Below are positions 1 to 8,124 of a stretch of 64,000 nucleotides of DNA, one piece after another. A model generated the notes under the pieces. That model made no database searches. It saw only the letters and a list, made by a program, of their open reading frames with translations, and had not been told where the DNA came from. The DNA comes from Phyllobacteriaceae bacterium. GTDB lineage: Bacteria; Pseudomonadota; Alphaproteobacteria; Rhizobiales; Rhizobiaceae. The translations under genes and the position numbers were made by a program. Location: positions 1 through 64,000 of the forward strand of contig PAPF01000033.1 of assembly GCA_002708825.1 (NCBI GenBank). Direction: 5' to 3'. Each line of letters opens with the position of its first letter. The first letter of the stretch is position 1.

Positions 1-1024
1 GGTCATAGCGCCCGCCACCGGCCAGAGGCTTGTCGAGACCTGGCGCATGCACCTCGAAGACCAGCCCGGTATAGTAGTCCAACGGACGGCCAAAACCCGC
101 ATCGTAGCGGATGGCTGCGATGTCCAGCCCGGCATTGGCGATGGCGGCAACACGGGCATCGAAGGCGGAGAGCGCGGGACCGATCTCCAACCCCGCCTTG
201 CCGGCAAAGGCCTGCAGGGCACCGGCCGCCTGGGACAATGGCGCGCCGATGGCGAGGAACTCGCGCAGGGCGGCAAAGGCTTCCGGCGCCAGCCGCGTGG
301 AGGCAAGGCGGGCCTTGTCGATCAGCCGCGCGGCGATCTCGGCGGGCGAACGGCCGGCGGACGGCGAAATGCCGGTTTCGGCCATTCTCGCCTTAACCTG
401 TTCCTCCAGCGCCGCGCGGTCCCCGCGTTCCACAAGTTCGGCCAGCGGCGGCTGCAATGCGGACGCGGCACTGCCCGACGACAGGGCTTCAAGCGCGGCG
501 GCCAGTTGCTCCGGCGCGCCGAAGGCACGGGCAAGGCGCTGCTGCCAGCCGCGCGGCAGGCCAAGGGCTGCGAGCACGGCCTCGAAGACCGCCTGATCGC
601 CCATGGAAACAGCAAGCTCCCGGCCCGGCATCAGCATTTCGACCATGGCCAGCGCATCGGCGAGCGAGCGGGCGTCGGCGCTGTTGGTGTCGGGATCGCC
701 GAGATCCTCGATGCCGGTCTGGAAGAACTCGTTGCCGCCCTCGCGGCGCTGGCGGAACACCTCGCCCAGATAGGCATAGCGGCGATGACCCGTCTCCCCC
801 GCCTCGATATGCATGCGGCAGACCGGAATGGTGAATTCGGGGCGCAGGCAAAGGCTTTCGCCGGTCTCGCTCTCGGTCAGGAAGATGCGCCGTCGCAGGT
901 CCTCGCCGGCCATGTCGAGGAAGGGGTCGGCCCGCTGGATGACCGGGACGTCCACGGCGTGTGCGCCGCGCTGTTCGAACAGGGCGAGGATGTCGCGGGA
1001 ACTGGACGGGAAGCGCGGCGTCAT
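1..1024 (-). CDS. hisZ: ATP phosphoribosyltransferase regulatory subunit (partial, 3' end outside window)
   Basis: HisZ is a catalytically dead paralogue of histidyl-tRNA synthetase that binds short-form HisG and is required for the first step of histidine biosynthesis in the cytoplasm. The translation begins MTPRFPSSSRDILALFE and carries HisRS-like class II features: a motif-2-like segment (RRYAYLGEVFRQRREGGNEF), then GLDIAAIRYDAGFG and LDYYTGLVFEVHAPG near the window edge. The ATG lies one base after the hisS stop, so the two are co-transcribed. The gene is open at base 1, so about the last tenth is missing. The hisS-hisZ order is the usual one in Rhizobiales, where hisG follows; hisG would lie left of the window. 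A duplicate hisS is unlikely because class II catalytic residues are poorly kept. Confidence 0.9.
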   Translation of the reverse strand, partial: MTPRFPSSSRDILALFEQRGAHAVDVPVIQRADPFLDMAGEDLRRRIFLTESETGESLCLRPEFTIPVCRMHIEAGETGHRRYAYLGEVFRQRREGGNEFFQTGIEDLGDPDTNSADARSLADALAMVEMLMPGRELAVSMGDQAVFEAVLAALGLPRGWQQRLARAFGAPEQLAAALEALSSGSAASALQPPLAELVERGDRAALEEQVKARMAETGISPSAGRSPAEIAARLIDKARLASTRLAPEAFAALREFLAIGAPLSQAAGALQAFAGKAGLEIGPALSAFDARVAAIANAGLDIAAIRYDAGFGRPLDYYTGLVFEVHAPGLDKPLAGGGRYD

Positions 1025-1025
1025 G

Positions 1026-2522
1026 TCAGCCTTCCGCCTGCGCGGCCAACAGCTTCCGCACCTCTGCCACAAGGTCGGCCTCGGCGATCTCGAACTGGCC
1101 GGGGCGGGCCTCGCGCCATTCCTCGTTGGAGGCGATGGCCTCGGCCTGGCGGCGTCCCTCGATCATGTCCTTGACCTGGACGATGCCCTTGTCGCGCTCG
1201 TCGGAGCCCTGGATGATGGCGATGGGGCAGCCGCGGCGGTCGGCATATTTGAGCTGGTTGCCGAACTTCTTCCAGTTGCCCTGGTACATCTCGGCGCGAA
1301 TGCCGGCGGCGCGCAGGTCCTGCACCATCTTCTGGTACCGGCCGAGCGCCTCCGTGTCGCCATCCATCACGGTAACGAGCACGGGCGCCACGACCGGCGT
1401 GCGGCCCAGCTTGCCGAGGTTCTTCAGCGCCGTCATGAGGCGCGAGACGCCGATGGAAAAGCCGGTCGCGGGCACGTCCTGCCCGGTGAAGCGCTTGACG
1501 AGGCCATCATAGCGCCCGCCGCCGCCGACCGAACCGAACTGCACCGTCTCGCCCTTCTCGTTGACCACGTCGAAGGTCAGTTCGGCCTCGTAGACCGGGC
1601 CTGTATAGTATTCCAGCCCACGGACAACAGAGGGGTCGATCCGGATACGGTCCGGCCCGTAGCCAGCGGCCTGGACCAGCTTCTCGATCATCACCAGTTC
1701 CGACATGCCATGGGCATAGGCCTGCGAGGCCGGATATTCGTCGCCATCGTCGGTCAGCAAGCCGATCCCGCGCAGCACGGTCCGGATCTGCGTCTCATCC
1801 AGCCCCGCGCCGGGCGTGAAATCGCCCTCGCCTTCGCGCCCGCCATCCCAGCGGCCGGGACCGAGCAGCAGGCGCACGCCATCGACGCCGAACTTGTCCA
1901 GCTTGTCGATGGAGCGCAGCACGGTGAGGCGGCGCCCGGCATTCCCGTCCCCGCCAAGGCCGATGGCCTCCAGCACACCGTCGAGCACCTTGCGGTTGTT
2001 GACGCGGATGACATAGTCGCCGCGCGCCACGCCCAGCGCCTCCATGGCGTCGGCCATCATCATGCACATCTCGGCATCGGTCTGGACGCCGGGCGCGCCG
2101 ACCACATCGGCGTCGAACTGCATGAACTGGCGGAAGCGGCCCGGACCCGGCTTCTCGTTGCGGAAGACCCAGCCGGCGCGGTAGGTGCGGTAGGGCAGCG
2201 CGATTTCGTTGATGTTCTCGGCGACATGGCGGGCCAGCGGCGCGGTCAGGTCGTAGCGCAGGCTCAGCCACTGCTCGTCATCGTCCTGCAGCGAGAAAAC
2301 GCCCTCGTTCGGCCGGTCGCTGTCGGGCAGGAACTTGCCCAGCGCGTCGGTATATTCGAACATCGGCGTCTCGACCGGATCAAAGCCATAGCGCTCGTAG
2401 ACGTCGCGAATTTTCGCGACCATCTCGTCGGTGGCGCGGATGTCCTCCGGTGAGCGGTCGACAAAGCCGCGCGGCAGGCGCGCCTTCAGCTTCTGCGGCT
2501 TCTTCTTTTTCTTCTCAGACAT
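1026..2522 (-). CDS. hisS: Histidyl-tRNA synthetase (alphaproteobacterial type)
   Basis: Class II aminoacyl-tRNA synthetase that charges tRNA-His. About 498 residues. Visible landmarks are motif 2 ([18 protein letters not shown]), the histidine-specific [15 protein letters not shown] segment and motif 3 ([21 protein letters not shown]), followed by the C-terminal anticodon-binding domain. The start MSEKKKKK was chosen because the 38 residues of open frame upstream are not family-like; the lysine-rich start is normal for this subgroup. The motif-2 sequence is that of the alphaproteobacterial HisRS clade, which charges a tRNA-His without the extra G-1; the tRNA-His at 26130-26206 fits this. It is first gene of an operon with hisZ, separated by a single base. 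Confidence 0.96.
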   Translation of the reverse strand: MSEKKKKKPQKLKARLPRGFVDRSPEDIRATDEMVAKIRDVYERYGFDPVETPMFEYTDALGKFLPDSDRPNEGVFSLQDDDEQWLSLRYDLTAPLARHVAENINEIALPYRTYRAGWVFRNEKPGPGRFRQFMQFDADVVGAPGVQTDAEMCMMMADAMEALGVARGDYVIRVNNRKVLDGVLEAIGLGGDGNAGRRLTVLRSIDKLDKFGVDGVRLLLGPGRWDGGREGEGDFTPGAGLDETQIRTVLRGIGLLTDDGDEYPASQAYAHGMSELVMIEKLVQAAGYGPDRIRIDPSVVRGLEYYTGPVYEAELTFDVVNEKGETVQFGSVGGGGRYDGLVKRFTGQDVPATGFSIGVSRLMTALKNLGKLGRTPVVAPVLVTVMDGDTEALGRYQKMVQDLRAAGIRAEMYQGNWKKFGNQLKYADRRGCPIAIIQGSDERDKGIVQVKDMIEGRRQAEAIASNEEWREARPGQFEIAEADLVAEVRKLLAAQAEG

Positions 2523-2634
2523 GGAAACGGCCCCAAGCGGCGGGAAACGGAAAAACCGGGCTTCTCCTAACCGACAAGGGGATATGCGGCAAGGGCGGGC
2601 AGGCGGGCAGGCGGCCGTTTCGGGGCTCAACAGC

Positions 2635-2660
2635 AAAAACCCGGCCGCGATGGGCCGGGT
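2635..2660 (-). terminator. Rho-independent terminator after BA14K gene
   Basis: A perfect 8-bp stem (ACCCGGCC/GGCCGGGT, loop of 6) is followed on the minus strand by five T residues. It lies 29 bases past the stop of the BA14K gene at 2689-3156 and insulates hisS from it. Confidence 0.8.
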
Positions 2661-2688
2661 CCGTTGTCATCGAAGTCGCGAAAGACCG

Positions 2689-3156
2689 TCAGTTGTAGGG
2701 CGACCAGCACTGGCGGCGCGGCCCCTCATAGGGCTGGTAGGTATTGTCCCAGCGCCTGTATGACCGGTACTTGCGGTCGCACCAGCGGTAATGGGCGCGC
2801 GAGAAATCGCGGTAGCGGCGCGGCGAGTCGGCATGGCGGCGCCCGTTGCCCAAGGCCAGGCCGAGGGCGAAGGCGGCAGGCGGGAACCACCAGCCATTGT
2901 ATTCACGCCAGCCCCGGCGATGGTGCCGGCGGCCGCGATGGCCGTGCAGCCATGCCCGGCCATCGTGACGGCGGAAATGCCGGCGCAAGTGGCGGCGGCG
3001 GTCACGGCGGTCCTGCACCTTGGTCACGTCACCGGCTGACTGGAACGTCGTGGGGACCTGGGAAACCATCGGGAGAGCCAGGGCCGGGCTCATCGGCGCG
3101 ATGGTCATCGCGGCCGCGGCCAGCATGGATGCGAAAAAACCGGATCTTCCTGTCAT
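2689..3156 (-). CDS. BA14K family secreted protein (copy 1)
   Basis: 155-residue exported protein. An N-terminal signal peptide (MTGRSGFFASMLAAAAMTIAPMSP, cleavage near ALA-LP) is followed by an Arg/His-rich middle, a short hydrophobic segment (WWFPPAAFALGLALG) and the C-terminal BA14K signature HYRWCDRKYRSYRRWDNTY...RQCWSPYN, with the two cysteines typical of the family. BA14K proteins were described in Brucella as immunoreactive and lectin-like, with a link to smooth LPS; the role here is inferred only from the family. Start chosen for the AGGAG ribosome site 7 bases upstream, not the longer open frame. Tandem paralogue of the gene at 3280-3756. Confidence 0.85.
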   Translation of the reverse strand: MTGRSGFFASMLAAAAMTIAPMSPALALPMVSQVPTTFQSAGDVTKVQDRRDRRRHLRRHFRRHDGRAWLHGHRGRRHHRRGWREYNGWWFPPAAFALGLALGNGRRHADSPRRYRDFSRAHYRWCDRKYRSYRRWDNTYQPYEGPRRQCWSPYN

Positions 3157-3218
3157 GTCGTGCTCCTGGGTTGCTCGTCCCTTCGGAAAAGAAACGTCAC
3201 CCGCACGACAAATGTTCC

Positions 3219-3248
3219 TGCCGGCGCGGCCATGCAGCCGCGCCGGCA
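3219..3248 (-). terminator. Strong hairpin between the two BA14K genes
   Basis: A perfect 12-bp inverted repeat (TGCCGGCGCGGC/GCCGCGCCGGCA, loop CATGCA) lies 31 bases downstream of the upstream BA14K gene on the minus strand. The T-tract after it is weak, so it may be a terminator, an attenuator or an RNA-stabilising stem. Confidence 0.5.
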
Positions 3249-3279
3249 AGGCTATCATGCGCCTATCCGCGGGCCGGCA

Positions 3280-3756
3280 TCACGGCCAGTAGGGCGAACG
3301 GCACTGGGCGCGGACACCACGGCGCGGGATATAGGTGTTGTCGGAGAACCGGTAGGTCCGGTAATTCCGGTCACACCAGCGATAATGCTCGCGTGGCAGG
3401 TCGCGGTAGCGGCGCGGCGGTTCGGCATAGCGCGGAGCGGCACCAAGCGCCAGGCCCAGGGCGAAGGCGGCGGGCGGGAACCACCAGCCATTTTGGCGGC
3501 GCCAGCCGGGCCGATAGTGCCTGGAACCACGATAGCGGCCGTAATAACCATGGCCGCGATACATGCGCCACTGGTTGCGGCGCGCCTCGCGCATGGCATC
3601 GATGGAGCGGTTCTGCACCGGGGTGACATCGGAAGACGCGATCTTGTGCTGCACGCCCGGCTGGATCGCCGGAAGGGCGCTGGCCGGGGCCATCGGCGCG
3701 AATGTCATGACCGCAGCGGCAAGCGCCGATGCAATCAAACCTGTTTTTCTGGTCAT
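3280..3756 (-). CDS. BA14K family secreted protein (copy 2)
   Basis: 158 residues with the same layout as its neighbour: signal peptide (MTRKTGLIASALAAAVMTFAPMAPASA), basic Arg/Tyr-rich stretch, hydrophobic WWFPPAAFALGLALG, then BA14K C-terminus HYRWCDRNYRTYRFSDNTY...AQCRSPYW. The hydrophobic core and the C-terminal domain are nearly identical to copy 1 while the linkers differ, which indicates tandem duplication followed by divergence. The protein should sit in the periplasm or attached to the envelope. It is upstream of copy 1 and separated from it by a strong hairpin, so the two may be differently expressed. Confidence 0.85.
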   Translation of the reverse strand: MTRKTGLIASALAAAVMTFAPMAPASALPAIQPGVQHKIASSDVTPVQNRSIDAMREARRNQWRMYRGHGYYGRYRGSRHYRPGWRRQNGWWFPPAAFALGLALGAAPRYAEPPRRYRDLPREHYRWCDRNYRTYRFSDNTYIPRRGVRAQCRSPYWP

Positions 3757-3916
3757 TCTGATCTCCTGTTCAACACGTCCCTTGCAAGCAATGTTAGCAC
3801 AGGACTTCGAAATCAGCGAACCATGAAGTATGCGGCAAAATACTCAATGCCGGACGCACTGTAACGCAGGTCACACCGGGACCGGCACGCTGGACGGATG
3901 CGGCAGACAGGGCCTG

Positions 3917-4567
3917 TCAGCGGGCAGGCGACACGAAGCGCGCGCGCGCCGATGCCGCGGCTTCGCGGCAGCAGCAGCCCTCGATATGGTCGTTGACCAG
4001 CCCCATGGCCTGCATGAAGGCATAGACGGTGGTCGGGCCGACAAAGGTCCAGCCGCGCTTCTTCAGATCCTTCGAAAGACGGCGCGAGGTTTCCGTGTGC
4101 GGGTTGGCCACGAGCGCTGCGCGGGTCACCCGGGCCGGACGGTCGCCCGGTTCGGGCTCGAATTGCCAGAAATAGGCGGCAAGCGAGCCGAACTCGGCCT
4201 TCATCTCCCCTGCCCGGCGGGCATTGTTGATGGTCGAGACGATCTTGCCGCGATGGCGCACGATCCCCTTGTCGGCCAGAAGGCGGGCGATATCGTCCTC
4301 GCCGAAACGCGCGACGCGCGAGACGTCGAAACCGGCGAAGGCAGCACGGAAATTCTCCCGCTTGCGAAGGATCGTGATCCAGGACAGGCCGGCCTGGAAT
4401 CCTTCCAGGCAGATCTTCTCGAACAGGCGGGCATCGTCGGCAACGGGATAGCCCCATTCCTCGTCGTGGTATCGCATGTAGTCATCAAGCCCGCCATGCC
4501 AGAAGCAGCGCAGCTTGCCGTCTGGTCCTGCCAGAAGCCCGTCCCGTTCGTCCGCCATCGGCCCCAT
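3917..4567 (-). CDS. tag: DNA-3-methyladenine glycosylase I
   Basis: Excises 3-methyladenine from alkylated DNA to start base excision repair. 216 residues (213 if the second Met, MADERDG, is used). TAG-family marks: RCFWHGG near residue 21 and YHDEEWGYP (zinc ligands Cys and His in E. coli TAG), FEKICLEGFQAGLSW (binding pocket), KGIVRHRGKI, and the C-terminal zinc-binding HIEGCCCREA. Length matches the family. It is transcribed divergently from the L,D-transpeptidase gene across a 232-base spacer that holds the GANTC cluster. Confidence 0.93.
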   Translation of the reverse strand: MGPMADERDGLLAGPDGKLRCFWHGGLDDYMRYHDEEWGYPVADDARLFEKICLEGFQAGLSWITILRKRENFRAAFAGFDVSRVARFGEDDIARLLADKGIVRHRGKIVSTINNARRAGEMKAEFGSLAAYFWQFEPEPGDRPARVTRAALVANPHTETSRRLSKDLKKRGWTFVGPTTVYAFMQAMGLVNDHIEGCCCREAAASARARFVSPAR

Positions 4568-4595
4568 GTCTCCCCGCGTTAACCGGCACGGACGG

Positions 4596-4690
4596 CCGAT
4601 TCACCGCCGATTCACCAGTTTCCTGAAGCCGCCGGTAACCACACCGGAAGGTTTCGCCCTCGAATCGCATTTTATGAAAACCGATTCACC
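4596..4690. promoter_or_regulatory. Repeat/GANTC cluster in tag - L,D-transpeptidase spacer
   Basis: Three copies of the decamer CCGATTCACC (4596-4605, 4607-4616, 4681-4690) lie in the divergent spacer. Each contains GATTC, and a fourth GANTC (GAATC) is at 4662-4666, giving four CcrM-type methylation sites in 90 bases. GANTC is the methylation target of the cell-cycle methylase CcrM in Alphaproteobacteria. A regulatory role is inferred. Confidence 0.4.
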
Positions 4691-4799
4691 TTTCCGACTC
4701 CGCCACGGGCACAGGATCGCGTCAACCGTGCGGCATGGCGCCTGCTGACGCCTGCTGCCGGGCGAGCCCCTGTGACGAACGAGCCGGAGAACACATCCG

Positions 4800-5591
4800 A
4801 TGCTGAAATCCCTTATTCTTGCCTGCACCACATGCCTCGGCATGCTGGCCGCCGGGCAGGCCATGGCCGATGGCCGCTATGGAAACCGGCCGCCGGTGGT
4901 GGTCAGTCCCGACCTCTCGGCCCCCTGGGTCATGCAGTTGCAGCGCGCGCCGACCGGGGCACGTCCGGCGCGGCAGTACCGGAGCCTGCCATCGGGCGTG
5001 ACAGTGCGCGTGGCGCCGCCTGCCAAGCGCGTGGTGCGCCAGCGCCCGGTCCAGCGCAGCGTCGTGGACAGCCAGGTCCGCACGGCGGCCTATGCGGCAC
5101 GGCCCCTGCCCTCGCAGCCCAAGCGCACGATCAACCCGATCTACCTGCCGCAGGACGTTTCCTATGACGGCCCGCAGAAACCGGGCACCATCGTCATTGA
5201 CACGGAAAACAGGTTTCTCTACCTCGTCCAGCCGGGCGGCATGGCACGGCGCTATGGCGTGGGTGTCGCCAAGCCCGGCTTCGAATGGGCCGGCACGCAC
5301 AAGGTCACCATGAAACGCGAATGGCCGGACTGGCGGCCGCCGGCCGAAATGATCGAACGGGTCAAGCGCCAGGAAGGCCGCGTCCTGCCCGTTCACATGG
5401 AAGGCGGGCCGGCCAATCCGCTGGGCGCGCGGGCGCTCTATCTCGGTTCGACGCTCTACCGCATTCACGGCACCAACGCCCCCTGGACCATCGGCCAGAA
5501 CGTCTCGTCCGGCTGCATCCGCATGCGCAACGAGGATGTCATCGACCTCTACAACCGCGTCGGCGTGGGCACGAAGGTCGTGGTCCGCTAA
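4800..5591 (+). CDS. L,D-transpeptidase (ErfK/YbiS/YcfS/YnhG, YkuD domain)
   Basis: Periplasmic peptidoglycan enzyme that forms 3-3 cross-links or anchors proteins to the wall. 263 residues. A signal peptide (MLKSLILACTTCLGMLAAGQAMA) precedes a Pro/Arg/Val-rich linker of about 100 residues, then the YkuD domain from about residue 120. Catalytic signature HGTNAPWTIGQNVSSGCIRM has His223 and Cys239 in the HGTN...S-x-GCIRM pattern. In Rhizobiales such enzymes are numerous and underlie polar growth. Transcribed alone: a terminator follows at 5657. The GANTC-rich spacer upstream suggests possible cell-cycle timing. Confidence 0.92.
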   Translation: MLKSLILACTTCLGMLAAGQAMADGRYGNRPPVVVSPDLSAPWVMQLQRAPTGARPARQYRSLPSGVTVRVAPPAKRVVRQRPVQRSVVDSQVRTAAYAARPLPSQPKRTINPIYLPQDVSYDGPQKPGTIVIDTENRFLYLVQPGGMARRYGVGVAKPGFEWAGTHKVTMKREWPDWRPPAEMIERVKRQEGRVLPVHMEGGPANPLGARALYLGSTLYRIHGTNAPWTIGQNVSSGCIRMRNEDVIDLYNRVGVGTKVVVR

Positions 5592-5656
5592 ATCACATTC
5601 GCCGGAGAGGGACGGGCCAGTGGCGGGGGACACATACGCCGCGGGCCCGATCCGGC

Positions 5657-5690
5657 AAGGCGGCGCGGGCCTGTTCCGCGCCGCCTTTCC
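5657..5690 (+). terminator. Rho-independent terminator after L,D-transpeptidase
   Basis: A perfect 11-bp stem (AAGGCGGCGCG/CGCGCCGCCTT) with a 9-base loop is followed by TCCTCT. It lies 66 bases past the stop codon. Confidence 0.7.
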
Positions 5691-5784
5691 TCTGGCCGGG
5701 TGACGCAAGAGCATCGTGCCTGGCGCTTGCCGGATCAGGGTTCGCTGATATGCTTCCGTCGCCAGACCGACAGGAGCCACGCCG

Positions 5785-6765
5785 CTGCACCGCCTCGCCC
5801 GCATCGACATCAACGAACTCGCCAGGCCGCTACCCGCTGCCGTGAGCGCGGGGCTATTCGGCCTGTTGTGCAGCGGGGTCGCGGTCGGCCTGCGCATGCT
5901 CACCGACGTGTACCTGCCGGGCGCCGGTCCCTTCGCGCTGGCAGTACCGGTGGTCCTGATCGCCACGCTTTTCGGCGGCCTGATTTCGGGCATCGTCTGC
6001 CAGACGCTTGCCGGCCTGCATGCCTGGTATTTCGTGCTGCCCGTGGCCGGCAGTTTCGACCTGGCAGACAGCGGTGACGGCCCGCGGGTGTTCGTCAACC
6101 TCGTGTCCGGCTATTTCGCCGTAATGCTGGCCGAGATATTCCGGCGGGCCGCGCGCAAGGCCCTGCATGACAGGGAAATGCTGCTGGTGGAACTGGAGCA
6201 CAGGGTGAAGAACAGCTTCGCTTCGATTGCCTCCATCATGCGCATGCAGATGCGCGATGCGTCACCCGACGCAAAGGCGCTGCTCCAGGCCGCCCTCGGC
6301 CGGATCGAGAGCTATGCGCGGGCCTATGGCTATCTGCGCTTCCAGTTCGACGATACCGGATCGGTGCATATCGACGAATATCTGCGCGACCTGTGCACCG
6401 CTCTGGAGGAGACAGCCACAGCGGATCACCGCGTCTCGTTTTCCTGCGATGCCGAACGCGTGCCGATCAACCGCGACAAGGCGATCGTCATCGGCCTGCT
6501 CGTCAACGAGGTGGCCACCAACAGCATCAAGCATGCCTTCGGCGAAGGGAAGGGCCGCATCACGGTGCGCTTCCGGCCGGAAAACGGGCGCCAGGTGCTT
6601 GCGATTTCCGACAACGGCCACGGTATTGCCGACAACGGAACCCATGGCGGCAAACAGGGCCTCGGCATGCGCCTGATCGAGGCGCTGGCACAACAGGGCA
6701 ACGGAACCGTCGAGCGGACATCCGGCCCCGGCGGCACCACGTTCACGATCACCTTCAACGGCTAG
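5785..6765 (+). CDS. Membrane sensor histidine kinase, HisKA_2 / DUF4118-like
   Basis: Two-component sensor kinase at the inner membrane. The N-terminus holds about four hydrophobic helices in a short-loop DUF4118-like arrangement (AGLFGLLCSGVAVGL, PFALAVPVVLIATLFGG, ISGIVCQTLAGLHAWYFVL, VNLVSGYFAVMLAEIF). Next is a HisKA_2 dimerisation box ELEHRVKNSFASIASIMRMQ with the phospho-acceptor His, then an HATPase_c domain with N box (NEVATNSIKHAF), DNGHGIADN and GLGMRLIEAL. No receiver or PAS domain, and no partner regulator next door. Start is uncertain: the only ATG/GTG/TTG start in frame is GTG at 5842, without a ribosome site, whereas CTG at 5785 has AGGAG 8 bases upstream and adds 19 plausible residues. 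I list the CTG start. Confidence 0.85.
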   Translation: MHRLARIDINELARPLPAAVSAGLFGLLCSGVAVGLRMLTDVYLPGAGPFALAVPVVLIATLFGGLISGIVCQTLAGLHAWYFVLPVAGSFDLADSGDGPRVFVNLVSGYFAVMLAEIFRRAARKALHDREMLLVELEHRVKNSFASIASIMRMQMRDASPDAKALLQAALGRIESYARAYGYLRFQFDDTGSVHIDEYLRDLCTALEETATADHRVSFSCDAERVPINRDKAIVIGLLVNEVATNSIKHAFGEGKGRITVRFRPENGRQVLAISDNGHGIADNGTHGGKQGLGMRLIEALAQQGNGTVERTSGPGGTTFTITFNG

Positions 6766-6782
6766 CCTGCCCCGGATGGCAG

Positions 6783-8120
6783 CTAGCCGGCGTCAAGCAG
6801 ATCCTTTTTCGCCCGGCCTTCCGGCAACCCTGCCGGCCTTTCCCCGCCCCAGGCCCAGTCCAGCAGCTTGACCGTGTGGATGACGGGCAGGCCGGCGGCA
6901 TCGCCGATCTGGGTGATGCAGCCGATATTGCCGGCGGCAATCACCTCGGCCCTCGTGGCCTTCAGGTTCTTCACCTTGCGCGCCTTCAGCGTGGCGGCGA
7001 TGCCAGGCTGCATGATGTTGTATGTACCGGCCGAACCGCAGCACAAATGCCCTTCCGCCGGGTCCTTCACGGTGAAGCCCGCCCTTTTCAGCAGCATTTT
7101 CGGCTGGGCCGTGATCTTCTGGCCGTGCTGCATGGAGCAGGCCGAATGATAGGCGACCGTCAGGCCCGTGGCGTTGACCGGATCGGGCAGGTCGAGCGTC
7201 GCGAGATATTCGGTCACGTCCTTTGCCAGCGCCGAGACCTTCGCGGCCTTCTGCGCCCAGGCCGGATCGTGGCGCAGCATGTGGCCGTAATCCTTGACGG
7301 TCGTGCCGCAACCCGACGTGGTGATGATGATGGCGTCAAGCCCGCCATCCTCGATGAGCCGCCACCATGCATCGACATTGCGCCGGGCCTGTTCGAGCGC
7401 CTGTTCCTCGCGCCCCATGTGATGGACGAGCGCCCCGCAGCAGCCCTCGCCCCTCGGCACCACGACCTCGACACCCAAGCGGTTCAACAGGTCCATGGCA
7501 GCCTGGTTGATGTCAGGGTCCAGCACGGGTTGCGCGCATCCCGACAGGATGGCGACGCGGCCGCGGTTCTGCCCGCGCTGCGGGCGCGGCCCCGGAATGG
7601 CGGACGGCGCGTGAGCGGCGACGGTTTTCGGCGCCAGGCGCAGCATGGCCGCCAACGGTTTCAACGGGCCGATCCGTTCGAAGACGGGCGCGAAGGGCCG
7701 GCCCAGCCTGGCCAGTTTCAGCGAGGCACGGAAACGCCCGCGATAGGGCAGCACCATGGCCAGCATGGCGCGGATCATCCGGTCGGGGAGCGGGCGCCTG
7801 TAGGTCTTCTCGATATGGGCGCGGGCATGGTCGACGAGATGCATGTAGTCGACACCTGACGGGCATGTGGTCATGCAGGCCAGGCAGGACAGGCAGCGGT
7901 CGATATGGGTCACGACCTGCTTGTCCGCAGGCCGGTCGTTCTCCAGCATGTCCTTGATCAGGTAGATCCGCCCGCGCGGGCTATCGAGTTCGTTGCCCAG
8001 CGTGACATAGGTCGGGCAGGTGGCGGTACAGAAACCGCAATGGACGCATTTGCGCAGGATGGATTCGGCCTCGGCGACGCCGGGGTCCTGCAATTGTTCG
8101 GGCGTGAAGTTGGTCTGCAT
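6783..8120 (-). CDS. glcF: Glycolate oxidase iron-sulfur subunit
   Basis: Electron-transfer subunit of the membrane-associated GlcDEF complex, which oxidises glycolate (or D-lactate) to the 2-oxo acid and passes electrons to the respiratory chain. 445 residues. Two 4Fe-4S motifs at the N-terminus (CVHCGFCTATCP near residue 25 and CLSCLACMTTCP near 75) and two CCG-type cysteine motifs in the C-terminal half (GEGCCGALVHHMG, CCGSAGTYNI) define the family. It is the last gene of glcDEF, starting 4 bases after the glcE stop. Confidence 0.93.
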   Translation of the reverse strand: MQTNFTPEQLQDPGVAEAESILRKCVHCGFCTATCPTYVTLGNELDSPRGRIYLIKDMLENDRPADKQVVTHIDRCLSCLACMTTCPSGVDYMHLVDHARAHIEKTYRRPLPDRMIRAMLAMVLPYRGRFRASLKLARLGRPFAPVFERIGPLKPLAAMLRLAPKTVAAHAPSAIPGPRPQRGQNRGRVAILSGCAQPVLDPDINQAAMDLLNRLGVEVVVPRGEGCCGALVHHMGREEQALEQARRNVDAWWRLIEDGGLDAIIITTSGCGTTVKDYGHMLRHDPAWAQKAAKVSALAKDVTEYLATLDLPDPVNATGLTVAYHSACSMQHGQKITAQPKMLLKRAGFTVKDPAEGHLCCGSAGTYNIMQPGIAATLKARKVKNLKATRAEVIAAGNIGCITQIGDAAGLPVIHTVKLLDWAWGGERPAGLPEGRAKKDLLDAG

Positions 8121-8124
8121 CGTG

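Noticed and set aside
813-2453. 546-residue plus-strand open frame over hisS
   Set aside because: Antisense to an unmistakable hisS; long spurious frames are expected at this GC content. No ribosome site and no family-like sequence.
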